A DNA stretch of 64,000 nucleotides from Methyloversatilis sp. XJ19-49 (GCF_024580145.1 NZ_JANINI010000001.1:129550-193549); one strand, 5' to 3'; positions 45,661 to 55,158 are shown, counted from the first letter of the stretch. Notes: generated by a model from the letters alone, not told the origin. Numbers and translations are program-made.

Positions 45661-45695
45661 CACGCGGTTCATCGCGACAACCGGCGATGTGAAAT

Positions 45696-45724
45696 GGGCG
45701 CTCCAATGTTGAAGCGCCCTTTTT
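45696..45724 (+). terminator. intrinsic terminator after htpG
   Basis: GGGCGCT (45696-45702), a 10-base loop, AGCGCCC (45713-45719) and five T. It stands between htpG and the convergent GGDEF/EAL gene. Confidence 0.88.
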
Positions 45725-45769
45725 CTTCCCGCCGACATTCATCGCGGCAGGTCGGTGCGCGCCCGGCGT

Positions 45770-47629
45770 TCAGCTGCCGGCGCCCTCGCACAGGAACCGC
45801 TCGAATTCATCCGGCGCGAGCGGCGGCGCAAACAGATAACCCTGGTATCGCAGACAACCAAATTCACGCAGGCGGTCGCGCTGCGCAATTGTCTCCACCC
45901 CTTCGGCGATCACGTCGAGACCGAGGATGCGCCCCATAGTGACGATGGCCTGCACGATGGCCTCGTCGTCCGGATCGCTGGCGAGGTCGCGGACGAACAC
46001 CTGATCGACCTTGATCTGGTCCAGCGGCAGGCGTTTGAGGCAGGACAGCGACGAAAACCCGGTTCCAAAGTCATCCAGCGACAGTGCAATGCCCTGTGCC
46101 TTGATCTGCTGCATGCGCCGGACGGTTTTGTCGATGTCCTCGATCACGAGACTTTCGGTCAATTCGAGCTTGAGCCGGGCGGGGTCGGCACCGGTCCGCG
46201 CGACAATGGCCGCCAGTTCATCGACGAAGTCGCTCTGGTGAAACTGGCGTGCGCTGACGTTCACTGCAACGATCAGATGCTGCGTGACCTTCGAAGCGGA
46301 CCATTTTCGAATCTGTTGACATGCGGATTCAAGTACCCAGCGCCCGAGCGGCCTGATCAGATCCGTTCCCTCGGCCAGCGCAATGAAGTCGCCGGGCAAT
46401 ACCAGGCCGCGCGCCGGATGCAGCCAGCGCAAAAGCGCTTCGGCGCCGATTACACGTCCTGAATCGTCCAGTTGCGGTTGATAGAAAGCGCGCAGTTGTC
46501 CGTCGCTTACGGCATTGCGCAGATCCGCTTCCAGCGCGCTGCGTTCCTCAAGCGCAGTCTGCATGGCCGGGTCGAAGAAGCGCAACGTGTTGCGGCCCGC
46601 ATTCTTGGCTTCATACATCGCAAGGTCAGCGTGCTTGAGCAGCGTGTCGACCGGCACGTCGTGGTTGCGGAACATCGAGACTCCGATGCTGCTTGTGCAA
46701 TGGAAGTCGCAGCCATTAAGAGGGTAGGGCAGCGCGAGTGCCTCGCGTATCTTGTCGCCGACCAGCCTGGTCTGTGCAGCGGCCTCGTGCGCGTCCGCAC
46801 TCAGGTTCAGCAACATCACCACGAATTCGTCGCCGCCAAGCCGTGCCACGGTATCGCCTTCGCGCACATGCATCTGGATGCGCTCTGCGGCCTGCAGCAG
46901 CAACTGGTCGCCCACGTCATGGCCGCGCGTGTCATTCAGTACCTTGAAATTGTCCAGGTCCAGAAAAAGTATGGCACCGAACGAATTGCTACGTGTGCTG
47001 CCCGCCATGGCCTGCGCGATGCGGTCGAGCAGCAGCCGCCGGTTAGGCAGATGCGTGAGTGCATCGTAGTAAGCGAGACGGTGAATTTCCGCTTCGGCCT
47101 CGAGGTGGCGGGTAATTTCCGAGAAGGCACCGACATAGTGAGTCGTGCGCCCGTCAGGGCCATTCACCTCCGAAATGGTGAGCCATTCGGCGAACAGTTC
47201 GCCGTTCTTGCGCCGGTTCCACAGCTTGCCCTGCCAGTAGCCGCTGTCTTTCAGCGCTTCCCACATCTGCCGATAGAAGTCGCCGTCCTGACGCCCCGAG
47301 TTGAGAAGATTCGGCGTCTGGCCGATCGCCTCTTCGGCGCTATAGCCGGTCAGTTTTGTGAACGCACGGTTGACCCGGATGATCACCCCGTTCGGATCGG
47401 TCACCATCATGCCTTCCTGCGATTCGAATGCGATCGCCGCAATGCGGCGTTCCTCGTCAGTGCGCTTGCGCCGCGCAGTGATGTCGCTGATTGCCACGCG
47501 AAGCGTATGAGTCAATGCATCGTCGCGGCTGCTGCGCAGACAATCGATGCTGGCGTCGAAGAAAGTGCCGTCGCTGCGCTGCAAGGTCAGTTCGCAGGTC
47601 GATCTGCCGTCCTGCCTGAGCGCCTGCAT
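45770..47629 (-). CDS. PAS-GGDEF-EAL c-di-GMP enzyme, part downstream of an amber codon
   Basis: The open part after the amber codon gives 619 residues from the first ATG (47629), which lies inside a first PAS domain. Then come a PAS domain (about 60-170: MMVTDPNGVIIRVNRAFTKL, GYSAEEAIGQ), GGDEF (about 180-350, with RLGGDEFVVML intact) and EAL (about 360-610, with AEALLRW, VNVSARQF, LDDFGTGFSSL, KVDQVFV and AEGVE intact). Both catalytic signatures are intact, so the enzyme may still work if translation restarts here; no good ribosome binding site was identified. It makes and/or degrades c-di-GMP. Confidence 0.75.
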   Translation of the reverse strand: MQALRQDGRSTCELTLQRSDGTFFDASIDCLRSSRDDALTHTLRVAISDITARRKRTDEERRIAAIAFESQEGMMVTDPNGVIIRVNRAFTKLTGYSAEEAIGQTPNLLNSGRQDGDFYRQMWEALKDSGYWQGKLWNRRKNGELFAEWLTISEVNGPDGRTTHYVGAFSEITRHLEAEAEIHRLAYYDALTHLPNRRLLLDRIAQAMAGSTRSNSFGAILFLDLDNFKVLNDTRGHDVGDQLLLQAAERIQMHVREGDTVARLGGDEFVVMLLNLSADAHEAAAQTRLVGDKIREALALPYPLNGCDFHCTSSIGVSMFRNHDVPVDTLLKHADLAMYEAKNAGRNTLRFFDPAMQTALEERSALEADLRNAVSDGQLRAFYQPQLDDSGRVIGAEALLRWLHPARGLVLPGDFIALAEGTDLIRPLGRWVLESACQQIRKWSASKVTQHLIVAVNVSARQFHQSDFVDELAAIVARTGADPARLKLELTESLVIEDIDKTVRRMQQIKAQGIALSLDDFGTGFSSLSCLKRLPLDQIKVDQVFVRDLASDPDDEAIVQAIVTMGRILGLDVIAEGVETIAQRDRLREFGCLRYQGYLFAPPLAPDEFERFLCEGAGS

Positions 47630-48019
47630 GAAGTGTCGATGCCAGAAATCACGGTCTTCGGGAACGATGAAGCGTGCGAAGCGCCGTTGCAGCAGCTTGC
47701 GGCGTTCTTCCCCAAGCAGGGTTGCGCCGGTCAGATTGATGGACGATATCTGGTCGTTGCAGGTCAGCGTGATGTAGCCGATCGGCGCCAGCTCGTAAAG
47801 ATCGAGGTAGCGGTCGCGCGACTCCTACAGCGCGATATGGGCTTGGGCGAGGGCCTCGTTCTGCATTTCGAGCTCGATCTGATGCACCTGCAATTCGTGC
47901 AGCAATTCGTCTGCAGGACGCGGAGGCACGCGGCACGAACGAGCAAGGTTGAGCCTAGCTTCCGCGGCAGTTCGCAGCGCGGCCTTATCGTTGGCAGGAT
48001 CTTTTCCTCTCATCGGCAA
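45770..48019 (-). pseudogene. full PAS-PAS-GGDEF-EAL locus interrupted by one in-frame TAG
   Basis: One continuous frame runs from ATG 48019 to the stop at 45770 except for a TAG at 47825-47827. The first 64 codons (with PADELLHELQVHQIELEMQ and NEALAQAHIAL) lead straight into ESRDRYLDLYELAPIGYITL after the TAG; in relatives this junction reads ALEESRDRY or similar, so the TAG replaces a single Glu or Gln codon. No ATG, GTG or TTG was noted between the TAG and 47629. It could be a real nonsense mutation, a sequencing error, or a readthrough site. Confidence 0.75.
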
Positions 48020-48168
48020 CCGCCTCTTCGCGTTTCTGCGTGTGCGCGACTGCCTGAGCGCGCGTCGGCAGCAGACTCACCTACAACTTGGGTAGTATCA
48101 CCTGCCGGCAGTGCCGCCGCCTTGCCGTAACGCAAAAAGTTTGGCGCAGCAGCGTCTTTCGGCACTGC

Positions 48169-51100
48169 TCAGTCGCTGACTGGCGATATGTCCGGTGAAG
48201 CCGTTTCCATCGCCAGCAATATGAGCGGCGTCTGCCCGCTTTCACCGACGATGCGACGGGCGTTGAGCAGCATCCGGCAGCGGCCTCTGGCAGGGGTTTC
48301 GAGGTCGATCACAAAGTCGTTCATGCTCTGGTCGCGCGGCAGCAGACTTTCCAGCAGTTCGCGCAGCGCGGGCACATTCCACTGACCTCTGCCGCGATCC
48401 TTGCCCAGTTCGTAGAGCGAGCGTCCCACGGTGTCATCGGGGGCGGTATCGAAGCGCTGATAGAAAGAGCGGCTTGCCGACACCACCCGCATGTCGGCGT
48501 CGAGCACGACCAGCGGTTCGCGTACCGTATCGACGATACTCTCGGCGAGTTGGCGGGCCTTGTGTTCGGCGGCTTCCGCCTCGATGCGCCGGCTGATATC
48601 GTTGAAGGTCAGCACTACGCCCTCGATCACGTTGTCCAGCGTTCGATAAGGCTGGATCCGGGCCAGATAGCTGGCGCCGGCAATCGTACGTACCTCGCGC
48701 TCGAACGGCACCAGCGTGTCGAGTACGTTCTGTGCTGCGGCGCCGAGGTCTTCTGTCAGATCCGATTTGATGTCCGTCAGCGAACGCCCGACATCCGTTG
48801 CAACCAGCCGGTAGATGCGTGCAGCCTCCCGCGTGTAGCGGCGAATCGCAAGGTGCTGGTCTAGAAAGACGGTGCCGACGTTGATGTTGTCGAGCAGATT
48901 CTTCATGTCGTCCTGCATGCTGGCCAGTTGTTCGATCTTGGCCTGCAGTTCGGTGTTGACCGAAATCAGCTCCTCGTTGACCGACTGCAGCTCTTCCTTC
49001 GATGTTTCGAGTTCTTCGTTGGTGGACTGCAGTTCTTCGTTGGTGGACTGCAGTTCTTCGTTTGCGGACTTAAGTTCTTCGTTCGACGCCTGCTGCTCCT
49101 CGATCGTCGCCTGCAGATTTTCCCGCGTGTAGGCGAGATCACGTTCCAGTTCGCCGATGCGCTGCAATTCCGGCGAGCCCTCCTTCTGCGGCTTTCTCCG
49201 GCGCGTGTGCAGCGCCGGTTCGATCACGTCCTCGAAGCTGACGAGCAGCAGGTTCTGGCCGCTCTCCGGGCCCTGCAGCGGGCGTACGCTGAGCTTCACC
49301 CTCTGCGCATCGCCGCCGTCGGCGCCGATCGCCACTTCGCGGCCCAGCGTTGCCTGACCCTGTGCAGCCCCTGTGTTCAGTGCAGTGCGCAGTTCTATCT
49401 GCAGCCCTTCCCGGGCCATATCGACCACGTTGAGCGATGCCTGGCCCGGCGCCGGTCGCAGATATCGGCCGGTTTCGCCATGCACGAACAGGATGTTGCC
49501 CTTGAGGTCGGTCACCACCGAGGCAGGTGCGTACGACTGCAGCAGCACGCGCCGCGTGAAGTCCGAAAAATTCGCTGCCTTGACCACCTTGGTCGCTTCG
49601 CCGGGTTCCTTGCCGCCGCCGCCGACCGCCGCCGCCGGGTGATCGCTCAGCATGAGCCGCGTCGGCAGTGCCGAATGCACCGCCCGATAGAATTTCCACT
49701 TGCGGTTGATGGCCGAGAAAAGCTCCGGGTGATTTCCGGTGCTCTCCGACGGCGACAGGAACAGTACGCCACCTGGCTTCAAAGCGTAATGGAAAGTGCT
49801 GATCAACCTATTCTGCAGTTCCGGCTCGAGATAGATCATCAGATTGCGGCAACTGAGCATGTCCAGCCGGGTGAAGGGTGGATCCTTGACTGCATTCTGC
49901 GTCGCGAACACGACCATGTCGCGGATCGCCTTCTTCACACGGAAACCGGCCTCTTCCTTGCCGAAGAAGCGGCGCAGGCGTTCAGGCGTGATGTCGGCTG
50001 CAACATTCGGCGGATACAGGCCGGCGCGGGCCACTGCAATCGCATCGTCGTCGAGGTCCGTGCCGTAGAGCTGGATCTTCAACTCCTGATGCGTGTCGTC
50101 CATGAATTCGCGCAGCACCATGGCGATTGAGTAGACCTCTTCGCCGGTGGAGCAGCCGGCCACCCAGATGCGGAATACGTAATCCTCCGGTTTTCCGGCG
50201 AACAGCAGCGGCAGGATGTCCTGCTTGAGAACATCGAATGCGTCGGGGTCGCGGAAGAAGCTGGTGACGTTGATCAGCAACTCCTTGAACAGCGCCTGCG
50301 TCTCTTCGGGATGCTCCTTCATGTAACGCGCGTAGAGCTCGATGTCGGCGAGGTCGTGCTGCGCCATGCGCCGCTCGATGCGGCGGCCTATCGTGCTCTT
50401 CTTGTAGAGCGAGAAGTCGTGCCCGGTGGCGGTGCGCAGCAGGCTCAGCAGACGATCGACGCCACCCTTGCGCAGCGGTTCTGCCTGAGGCTGACTGCTC
50501 CCGGAGCGCACTTCGGGATGTTCGAGCTGCTTCGGCAGCCTGGCGAGCAGCAGCGGGGGCATCCGTTCGGCCGGCAGCACATGCATCGCATAGCCGGACT
50601 GGATGGCGCTGCACGGCATGCCTTGGTACTTGGCGCTGGCCGGTTCCTGCACCAGCGTGATGCCACCAGCGCCAAGGATGGCACGCAGTCCCTGCGTACC
50701 GTCGGTGCCTGTGCCGGACAGGATGATGCCGACTGCGCGTTCGCCCTGATCTTCCGCAAGCGACCTGAAAAAGGCATCGATAGGCATGCGCTGCCCGCGC
50801 GGCGCATCCGGCAGCGACAGCAGCAGCGTGCCGTTGGCGATCGTCATGTCGCGGTTGGGCGGAACGATGTAGAGCGTGTCGGACAGGACGGCCGTGCCGT
50901 CCTGCGCTTCGACGACCCGGATGCCGGTGTAGCGCTGCAGAATTTCCGTCAGCATGCTGGCGTGGCTGGGGTCAAGGTGCGGCACCAGCACGAATGCAAG
51001 GCCGCTGGCCGCCGGGATGTTCCGGAAGAACGCTTCGTAGGCGTCGAGTCCGCCGGCGGAGCCCCCCAGCGCAACGATGTTGCGCGGTGACGGCACGGTG

Positions 51101-51180
51101 ACGGCGATTGGATGATCAGGCGCCGATACGGTCTTGCGCGAGCGGCGGCGCGCCGCGTTGCTGCCCTTGTTGTCGTTCAT
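48169..51180 (-). CDS. CheB-CheR fusion with coiled coil and PAS domains
   Basis: A 1003-residue protein. The CheB methylesterase domain (about 30-215) has catalytic Ser in GGSAGGLDA, His in PHLDPSHASML and Asp in SGTGTDGTQG. The CheR methyltransferase domain (about 235-490) has RIWVAGCSTGEEVYSIA and the DMLSCRNLMIYL segment. A linker, a long Glu/Asn/Leu coiled coil (about 680-760, repeated ASNEELKSANEELQSTNEEL pattern) and two PAS domains follow (about 770-1000). Many relatives continue into a histidine kinase; this one ends after PAS. It may adapt receptor methylation in a chemosensory-like pathway. It lies upstream of the GGDEF/EAL gene on the same strand, 149 bases apart. Confidence 0.93.
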   Translation of the reverse strand: MNDNKGSNAARRRSRKTVSAPDHPIAVTVPSPRNIVALGGSAGGLDAYEAFFRNIPAASGLAFVLVPHLDPSHASMLTEILQRYTGIRVVEAQDGTAVLSDTLYIVPPNRDMTIANGTLLLSLPDAPRGQRMPIDAFFRSLAEDQGERAVGIILSGTGTDGTQGLRAILGAGGITLVQEPASAKYQGMPCSAIQSGYAMHVLPAERMPPLLLARLPKQLEHPEVRSGSSQPQAEPLRKGGVDRLLSLLRTATGHDFSLYKKSTIGRRIERRMAQHDLADIELYARYMKEHPEETQALFKELLINVTSFFRDPDAFDVLKQDILPLLFAGKPEDYVFRIWVAGCSTGEEVYSIAMVLREFMDDTHQELKIQLYGTDLDDDAIAVARAGLYPPNVAADITPERLRRFFGKEEAGFRVKKAIRDMVVFATQNAVKDPPFTRLDMLSCRNLMIYLEPELQNRLISTFHYALKPGGVLFLSPSESTGNHPELFSAINRKWKFYRAVHSALPTRLMLSDHPAAAVGGGGKEPGEATKVVKAANFSDFTRRVLLQSYAPASVVTDLKGNILFVHGETGRYLRPAPGQASLNVVDMAREGLQIELRTALNTGAAQGQATLGREVAIGADGGDAQRVKLSVRPLQGPESGQNLLLVSFEDVIEPALHTRRRKPQKEGSPELQRIGELERDLAYTRENLQATIEEQQASNEELKSANEELQSTNEELQSTNEELETSKEELQSVNEELISVNTELQAKIEQLASMQDDMKNLLDNINVGTVFLDQHLAIRRYTREAARIYRLVATDVGRSLTDIKSDLTEDLGAAAQNVLDTLVPFEREVRTIAGASYLARIQPYRTLDNVIEGVVLTFNDISRRIEAEAAEHKARQLAESIVDTVREPLVVLDADMRVVSASRSFYQRFDTAPDDTVGRSLYELGKDRGRGQWNVPALRELLESLLPRDQSMNDFVIDLETPARGRCRMLLNARRIVGESGQTPLILLAMETASPDISPVSD

Positions 51181-51521
51181 CGTTGTCCCGTCACTGCGTT
51201 GCGGCGCCTCGGCACGCTCTCAGGGAGGGTAATGTAGCTGCGCCGGGGCCGTTTTGTTCGCCGCTCGTCGATGCGATTCCCCGATCGGCATGGACGTACG
51301 CCTTGCCGGTGCCGGCATCGCCTTCCGGGATAAGGGCGTGTCACTTGGGACAGGGAGAGCGCTGCGGAGCCGGCGGCGCACTGCTTCGGTCGGCAGGCTG
51401 TGGCGGCTGGAGGCCCCCAAGCGGTTGCAGGAGATCGATCCATCCGTCGTCGCCGACGTCGCGTTGCCACCCCGGCGCCGGCTGGTGGATGACTGTCAGA
51501 GATCAGGCGCCTGACCGTGCG
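51181..51521. other. 341-base stretch without a recognisable gene
   Basis: It lies between the CheB-CheR gene start and the chemotaxis receptor stop, and must contain the CheB-CheR promoter. Short frames exist on both strands (the longest under 100 codons), but none shows a domain, a good ribosome binding site or conserved-looking composition. I see no repeat here. Confidence 0.5.
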
Positions 51522-52685
51522 TCAGATGCGGAACACCTGCACCGCCTCCTGCAGATTCTGCGCCGAACTGGCCAGTTCGGTGCCCTGACGGGCGGTTTCT
51601 TCGGCGACCTTTGCGTTCTGTTCGGACAGCGAAAACAGCAACTCGGTATTGCGCACGACTTCACCGACCGACGCGTTCTGTGCACCGAGGCTGTCGCTGA
51701 TCGTCGCCGACTTGCCGGACAGCGCCTGTAGCCGCTGCAGGATGCCATCGAACTCGCTCACTGCAGCGGCGGTGTTCTGCGTCGCCACCGTCACTTCGTC
51801 ATTCGACCCGCGCACCAGGGTGATGGTCTCTTCCGCGTCATCGCGGATGCGCACCACCAGTTCGCTGATGTCGTTCGACGAGGCCTGACTGCGCTGCGCC
51901 AGCTTGCGGACTTCGTCGGCCACCACCGCGAAGCCGCGCCCCTGTTCGCCGGCGCGTGCGGCTTCGATGGCTGCATTGAGTGCCAGCAGATTGGTTTGGT
52001 CGGACAGTTCCTTGATCAGTTCGTTGATGCGGTTGATGGCGCGTGAGTCATCGACCAGTCGTTCGATCACGGCGAGCGAATCGGCCATCTTGCCGGATGC
52101 CGCATGCACGCTGTCGAGCGCGCCTTCGAGCGTCCGCTTGCCGGCCTGAGATGCCGCCCCGGCCGCCTGCGACAGATCGCTGGCTTCGCGCGACAGCGAC
52201 TCCACATCCTGGATCTTGCCACTCATCTGCTCGATGGCACTGCCCACCGCGCGGATCGAATCGAGCTGACGCGTAACCGTTTCACGTGCTTCACCCGACG
52301 CCTGCGACAGTTCCACTGCGGAGCCGGTGAGCGTGGTCGAAAGCGCCTGCAGGCGCTCGACCAGTTGCTTGACGGCCTTGCGCGCCGCGTTGTACTCGTA
52401 GCCCAGCCAGGCGAAGTCGTCCTTGCCGTCGAGACTGATGCGGTGATCGAGCCGCCCCTTGGCCAGCGCGTGCAGGCCGCCGACGATGATTTCCGCCCGC
52501 GCACCGTAGAAGCGGCCGATGAAGTGACCGGTCAGCGCACCGCCTGCCAGCAGCAGCAGCGACACGCCGATCTGCACCGGCCAGTTGCCACCCTCCGAAA
52601 CCATGTTGAATGCGACGCAGCAGATCAGCGCAGACGACGCGCCGAACAGCGTGAACGCTTTTTTCACGCTCAAGTTCTTAAGCAT
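51522..52685 (-). CDS. methyl-accepting chemotaxis protein without periplasmic sensor
   Basis: A 387-residue receptor. Two closely spaced membrane segments (about 10-28 and 36-55) leave almost no periplasmic loop. HAMP-like region (about 56-105), then the cytoplasmic helical bundle with the conserved hairpin tip [20 protein letters not shown] (about residues 230-250) where CheA and CheW bind. The start at 52685 follows GGGGGAGA; the upstream in-frame ATG at 52700 is less likely. With no sensor domain, it may sense cytoplasmic or membrane signals, or act with the CheB-CheR protein nearby. Confidence 0.93.
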   Translation of the reverse strand: MLKNLSVKKAFTLFGASSALICCVAFNMVSEGGNWPVQIGVSLLLLAGGALTGHFIGRFYGARAEIIVGGLHALAKGRLDHRISLDGKDDFAWLGYEYNAARKAVKQLVERLQALSTTLTGSAVELSQASGEARETVTRQLDSIRAVGSAIEQMSGKIQDVESLSREASDLSQAAGAASQAGKRTLEGALDSVHAASGKMADSLAVIERLVDDSRAINRINELIKELSDQTNLLALNAAIEAARAGEQGRGFAVVADEVRKLAQRSQASSNDISELVVRIRDDAEETITLVRGSNDEVTVATQNTAAAVSEFDGILQRLQALSGKSATISDSLGAQNASVGEVVRNTELLFSLSEQNAKVAEETARQGTELASSAQNLQEAVQVFRI

Positions 52686-52814
52686 GTCTCCCCCCTGCAC
52701 GAAGACATGGCGAACGATGGCTCGCGCAACTGTCCCGAACTTCTGATTACGGATGCTCGGCAGGCAAGCTTGAGGTCAGCCAGTCGCTACCGCCGCTGCA
52801 ACCCGGTGCAGACG

Positions 52815-52849
52815 AAAAAAATCCGCGGGCGGTCATGCCGCGCGCGGAT
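52815..52849 (-). terminator. intrinsic terminator of the BI-1 gene
   Basis: Read on the minus strand: ATCCGCG stem (52843-52849 with 52821-52827), GC-rich inner pairs, then seven T (complement of 52815-52821). It lies 25 bases after the BI-1 stop. Confidence 0.85.
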
Positions 52850-52874
52850 AAGGGGGAATGACCGGCCGGAAGAC

Positions 52875-53570
52875 TCAGTCGCTGCTGCTCATGAAGCCGA
52901 ACAGTTGCAGCAGGGATGTGAAGAGATTGAAGATCGACACGAACAGGCCGGTCGTGGCCATGACGTAGTTCGTCTCGCCGCCGCGCACGATGCGCTGTGT
53001 TTCAAAGGCGATCATGCCGGCCATCAGCAGCACCACCGCTGCAGACACGGTGAGCGACAGCGCCGGCATCTGGAAGAAGATCGCGCCCAGCCCCGCCAGG
53101 ATCGCCACCACCATGCCGATGAACAGGAAGCCACCCATGCCGCTCAGATCCCGTTTCGTGACACTGGCCCACGTCGACATAGCCAGGAATACGCCCGCCG
53201 TGGCACCCAGCGCCATCGTCACGATCTGGCCGCCGCCCGGCAGTGCGACGACCGACGACAGCAGCGGGCCGATGGTGTAGCCCATGAAACCGGTCAGTGC
53301 GAACGTCAGCATGACGCCGACGCCGCTGTCGCGGAAGCGGCTGACCGCGAACAGCAGGCCGAAATAACCCGCCAGCGTCAGCAGGATGCCGGGCGAGGGC
53401 CAGGCCATCGCCGCAGCCACACCGGCGATCAGCGCGCTGAAAGCCAGATTGAGGCCGAGCAGCATGTAGGTATTGCGCAGCACCTTGCGCGGCGCGTCGG
53501 CCAGTGTCGAGCCGACCTCTTCATAGGGCAGCGTCGTGATGTCGGCGCCGCGTTTCGATCGCAGTTCCAT
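52875..53570 (-). CDS. Bax inhibitor-1 family membrane protein
   Basis: A 231-residue protein with seven predicted membrane segments from about residue 35 onward, including LSGMGGFLFIGMVVAILAGL and a C-terminal LFVSIFNLFTSLLQLFGFMS that matches the BI-1/YccA/YbhL signature. E. coli YccA is a substrate and modulator of FtsH. The start at 53570 follows AGGAGATATCC; a longer in-frame ORF from 53645 is rejected. It lies 19 bases after the HPF-like gene, probably in one operon. Confidence 0.93.
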   Translation of the reverse strand: MELRSKRGADITTLPYEEVGSTLADAPRKVLRNTYMLLGLNLAFSALIAGVAAAMAWPSPGILLTLAGYFGLLFAVSRFRDSGVGVMLTFALTGFMGYTIGPLLSSVVALPGGGQIVTMALGATAGVFLAMSTWASVTKRDLSGMGGFLFIGMVVAILAGLGAIFFQMPALSLTVSAAVVLLMAGMIAFETQRIVRGGETNYVMATTGLFVSIFNLFTSLLQLFGFMSSSD

Positions 53571-53589
53571 ATGGATATCTCCTGTAGAT

Positions 53590-53934
53590 TCAGATTGCTT
53601 CAAATTCGGGCTGAGGTGCCGCCATCGTGGTCGCCTGCCGGGCACGGCGCATGGTGCGCACCACGCGCTGGCTCGCCCTGGCGAGCGCGGTATCGATCGC
53701 CTTGCGCCAGTTGCGTCCGGTGGCGGACACGACGACGGGACGCGCGCCAGTCAGCCTCAGTTCCACCTGCACGTGCTTGTCTTCGCCACCTTTCGGCCCA
53801 TTCAGATCGGACAGGCTGACCCGCGCCTTCGGGATCCGCCAGGCGAGACGCCGCAGCACCACGCGCAGCCGGTTTTCGGCCACGCTGCGCAGGGCACTTG
53901 CTTCGGCACTTCGTGATTCGACGATGACTTGCAT
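53590..53934 (-). CDS. short HPF/RaiA-family ribosome-associated protein
   Basis: A 114-residue protein with the beta-alpha-beta-beta-beta-alpha pattern of the HPF/RaiA (sigma-54 modulation) family: MQVIVESRSAEASALRSVAE, ARVSLSDLNGPKGGEDKHVQ, VELRLTGARPVVVSATG and the second helix WRKAIDTALARASQRVVRTM. Such proteins bind the 30S decoding centre in stationary phase. The strong AGGAGG ribosome binding site lies 6 bases before the ATG. It is upstream of the BI-1 gene and divergent from the NhaR-like regulator. The fit is good but divergent. Confidence 0.78.
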   Translation of the reverse strand: MQVIVESRSAEASALRSVAENRLRVVLRRLAWRIPKARVSLSDLNGPKGGEDKHVQVELRLTGARPVVVSATGRNWRKAIDTALARASQRVVRTMRRARQATTMAAPQPEFEAI

Positions 53935-54043
53935 GACAGTCCTCCTGTGGATGAACGAACGCTTACCTTACGCGCCGAAGAACTTCCTTCAAACATACCT
54001 TTGTAGTACTTTTACTTCGTCTTTCTGGAACTCTGGGGTGCTC

Positions 54044-54913
54044 GTGCTCAACTATCGTCATCTGTATTACTTCTGGGTCGCGACGAAGGAAGGCGGCATC
54101 GCACGCGCGGCCGAGCGACTCGACATGGCGGTACAGACCGTCAGCACGCAGATCCATACGCTGGAGGCGGCACTCGGCCATGCGCTGTTCAAGCCATCGG
54201 GCCGCAGCGTCGAGCTGACCGCCGCAGGCGTCGCGGCGCTGCGCTACGCCGAACAGATCTTCCAGCTGGGAGAGCAGTTGCCGCTGGCCGTGCGCGAGGC
54301 TGCGTCGTCACAAGGCGTGCGTCTGTCGGTCGGCATTTCCGACGGCCTGCCGAAGCCGGTTGCGCGCCACCTCCTGCTGCCTGCGACCGACACCGAAGGT
54401 CTTCATCTGCTGTGCAGCGAGGGCGAATTCGATGACCTGCTGGCCGATCTCGCACTGCACCGGCTGGACGTGGTGCTGGCCGACCGCCCGGCGCCGGTCA
54501 ATCCGAATCTGAAGGTGTACAGCCATGCGCTCGGTGAAGCTGCGCTGATGTGGTACGCCTCACCCGCGCTGCGCGCCTTGTCCGATGCGGCGTTCCCGGC
54601 CTGTCTGGACCAGATGCCGCTGCTGCTGCCGAGCCGCCACGCCGCGGTGCGCGCCCGCATCGACGACTGGTTCGATCGCAAGTCGCTGCGCCCGCATGTG
54701 GCCGGCGAATTCGAGGACAGCGCGTTGCTGGCGACCTTTGGCGAAAGCGGTCTGGGTGCGTTTCCGGCGACCGAGTGGTCGCACGACGAGCTCACCGGCC
54801 AGCGCGGCCTGCAGCTGCTCGGTCGCTGCGACGAAGTGGTCGAGCACTTCTACGCGATTTCCGCCGAGCGCCGCGTGCAGCATCCGCTGGTGCAGAAGGT
54901 GCTCGGTCAGTAG
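54044..54913 (+). CDS. nhaR: LysR-family transcriptional activator NhaR, GTG start
   Basis: A 289-residue LysR regulator. The N-terminal winged HTH begins LNYRHLYYFWVATKEGGIAR, which is the NhaR hallmark, with AAERLDMAVQTVSTQIHTLE as the recognition region; a type 2 periplasmic-binding-like effector domain follows (about 90-289). NhaR responds to sodium and controls antiporter and surface genes in enterics. The GTG at 54044 fits the family start (MLNYRHLYYF); an in-frame ORF reaches back to 53627 but overlaps the divergent HPF-like gene. No antiporter gene is in the window. Confidence 0.92.
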   Translation: MLNYRHLYYFWVATKEGGIARAAERLDMAVQTVSTQIHTLEAALGHALFKPSGRSVELTAAGVAALRYAEQIFQLGEQLPLAVREAASSQGVRLSVGISDGLPKPVARHLLLPATDTEGLHLLCSEGEFDDLLADLALHRLDVVLADRPAPVNPNLKVYSHALGEAALMWYASPALRALSDAAFPACLDQMPLLLPSRHAAVRARIDDWFDRKSLRPHVAGEFEDSALLATFGESGLGAFPATEWSHDELTGQRGLQLLGRCDEVVEHFYAISAERRVQHPLVQKVLGQ

Positions 54914-54957
54914 CACGCCCGCTCGGCAGCCGGCGGCCATGCTGGGTGATGGGATGT

Positions 54958-55066
54958 GGGAGCGGCGGCCTGTGGGAGCGGCGGCCTCGCCGCGATCGTG
55001 CCGCGACCATCGCCGTGCAAAGTGCGTATCGCGGCGAGGCCGCCGCTCCCACAGGCCGCCGCTCCC
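54958..55066. repeat. perfect 39-bp inverted repeat (REP-like pair)
   Basis: Arms 54958-54996 and 55028-55066 are exact reverse complements over 39 bases with a 31-base spacer. Each arm contains two GGGAGCGGCGGCC units. The same REP family is found at 40844-40867 and 41037-41060. The whole gap 54914-55158 has no gene; the remainder is GC-rich sequence without other features I can name. Confidence 0.93.
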
Positions 55067-55158
55067 GCAGGGGGCGCTCCCGCACCCCGGGCTCCCATCG
55101 GGGCCACCCCCACAAAAACGGCGCGAATCGTCCTGCTCGATTCCCGCCGTGCTCCGGC

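Noticed and set aside
51220-51514. Short ORFs in the gap upstream of the CheB-CheR gene
   Set aside because: Under 100 codons, no ribosome binding site or domain, overlapping each other on both strands.
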